Positions 63,841 through 64,000 of a stretch of 64,000 bases of DNA are shown here, piece by piece (the first letter of the stretch is position 1; each line of letters begins with the position of its first letter). Origin of the DNA: Pictodentalium vernedei (taxonomy: Eukaryota; Mollusca; Scaphopoda; Dentaliida; Dentaliidae); the NCBI GenBank assembly GCA_031216915.1, contig CM062296.1:451856287-451920286 (forward strand), written 5' to 3'. Made by a program: the position numbers and the translations under genes. Under the pieces are notes generated by a model. That model saw only the letters and a program-made list of their open reading frames with translations. It did no database searches and was not told where the DNA came from.

Positions 63841-64000
63841 ATCGTTCCAAAGAGAAATCGATTTCAACACGACTCCTATGTTTGTTGAAATTTACAAAAC
63901 TCGTCCCGTGAACTGGGTTTGTACCACGCCAAAGGCGTTAGTTTCACTGTAAACTTGGGACGAGTTGAAGGTTCTGTTATCACTGGATCCAAAACTGATA

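Larger units (their letters stand above)
59497..64000. repeat. tandem array unit 3 (partial, 4.5 kb, runs off window)
   Basis: Contains the SINE 3' part, the right part of an A MITE (to 59915), a complete A MITE (60042-60282), possible piggyBac-like remains, H hairpin, inverted-repeat pair, and old SINE (63468-63840). At 60406-60424 an (AT)n tract replaces about 20 bp present in units 1 and 2 (AAAGATGACAAATCCGTAAC in unit 1). The array continues beyond the window, so its copy number is unknown. Confidence 0.9.

Overview
The window looks like repeat-dense, non-coding DNA from an animal nuclear genome, most likely a marine invertebrate. The signs are AT-rich sequence with no long open frame, no recognisable intact host gene, tRNA-derived SINEs with TTTA/AATAAA tails, SINEs of a second type with a 5S-rRNA-like head, Tc1, hAT and Ty3/gypsy remains, and many hairpin-shaped non-autonomous DNA elements. 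I could not fix the phylum. Nothing suggests a prokaryote: there are no operons, ribosome binding sites or long CDSs.

Layout. 1-13.4 kb: SINEs, a probable LINE tail, and several TTAA-flanked hairpin MITEs, which I call families A, B and C. One B copy is inserted inside an A copy, and there is a 2.04 kb composite with about 200 bp inverted ends (family E). 13.4-19.3 kb: a run of foldback elements of unrelated sequence, three A copies, a 500 bp CACTG-ended foldback element (G) and one copy of a complex repeat (F). 19.5-22.7 kb: a CT microsatellite, a broken Ty3/gypsy pol fossil split by a C MITE, and a 203 bp loop-free hairpin element (D). 22.7-31.2 kb: mostly unassigned sequence with scattered MITEs, a second F copy and a 5S-headed SINE. 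31.2-39.7 kb: element J with two A insertions, an old SINE split by a 648 bp hAT element with an 8 bp target duplication, a decayed Tc1 transposase, a second D hairpin and a second 5S-headed SINE.

39,946 to the right edge: two complete and one partial copy of a tandem unit, 9,672 bp, 9,879 bp and at least 4.5 kb. The copies differ by roughly 1.5% in a stretch compared by eye. The first unit starts inside an intact SINE, which is itself inserted in an A MITE. Both unit-unit junctions fuse the middle of a B hairpin to the middle of that SINE with a shared GTT. The left end of the array and the rearrangement that founded it are therefore both readable.

The recurring theme is DNA built to fold back on itself. 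More than 30 inverted repeats of 60-500 bp occur. Most belong to at least nine families, several use the TTAA target and CCCTTT ends expected of piggyBac-type transposition, and one lies at the array breakpoint. A degraded reading frame and piggyBac-like end motifs inside the tandem unit (about 40.8-42.4 kb) are a weak candidate for the source of that activity. No functional gene system is claimed.
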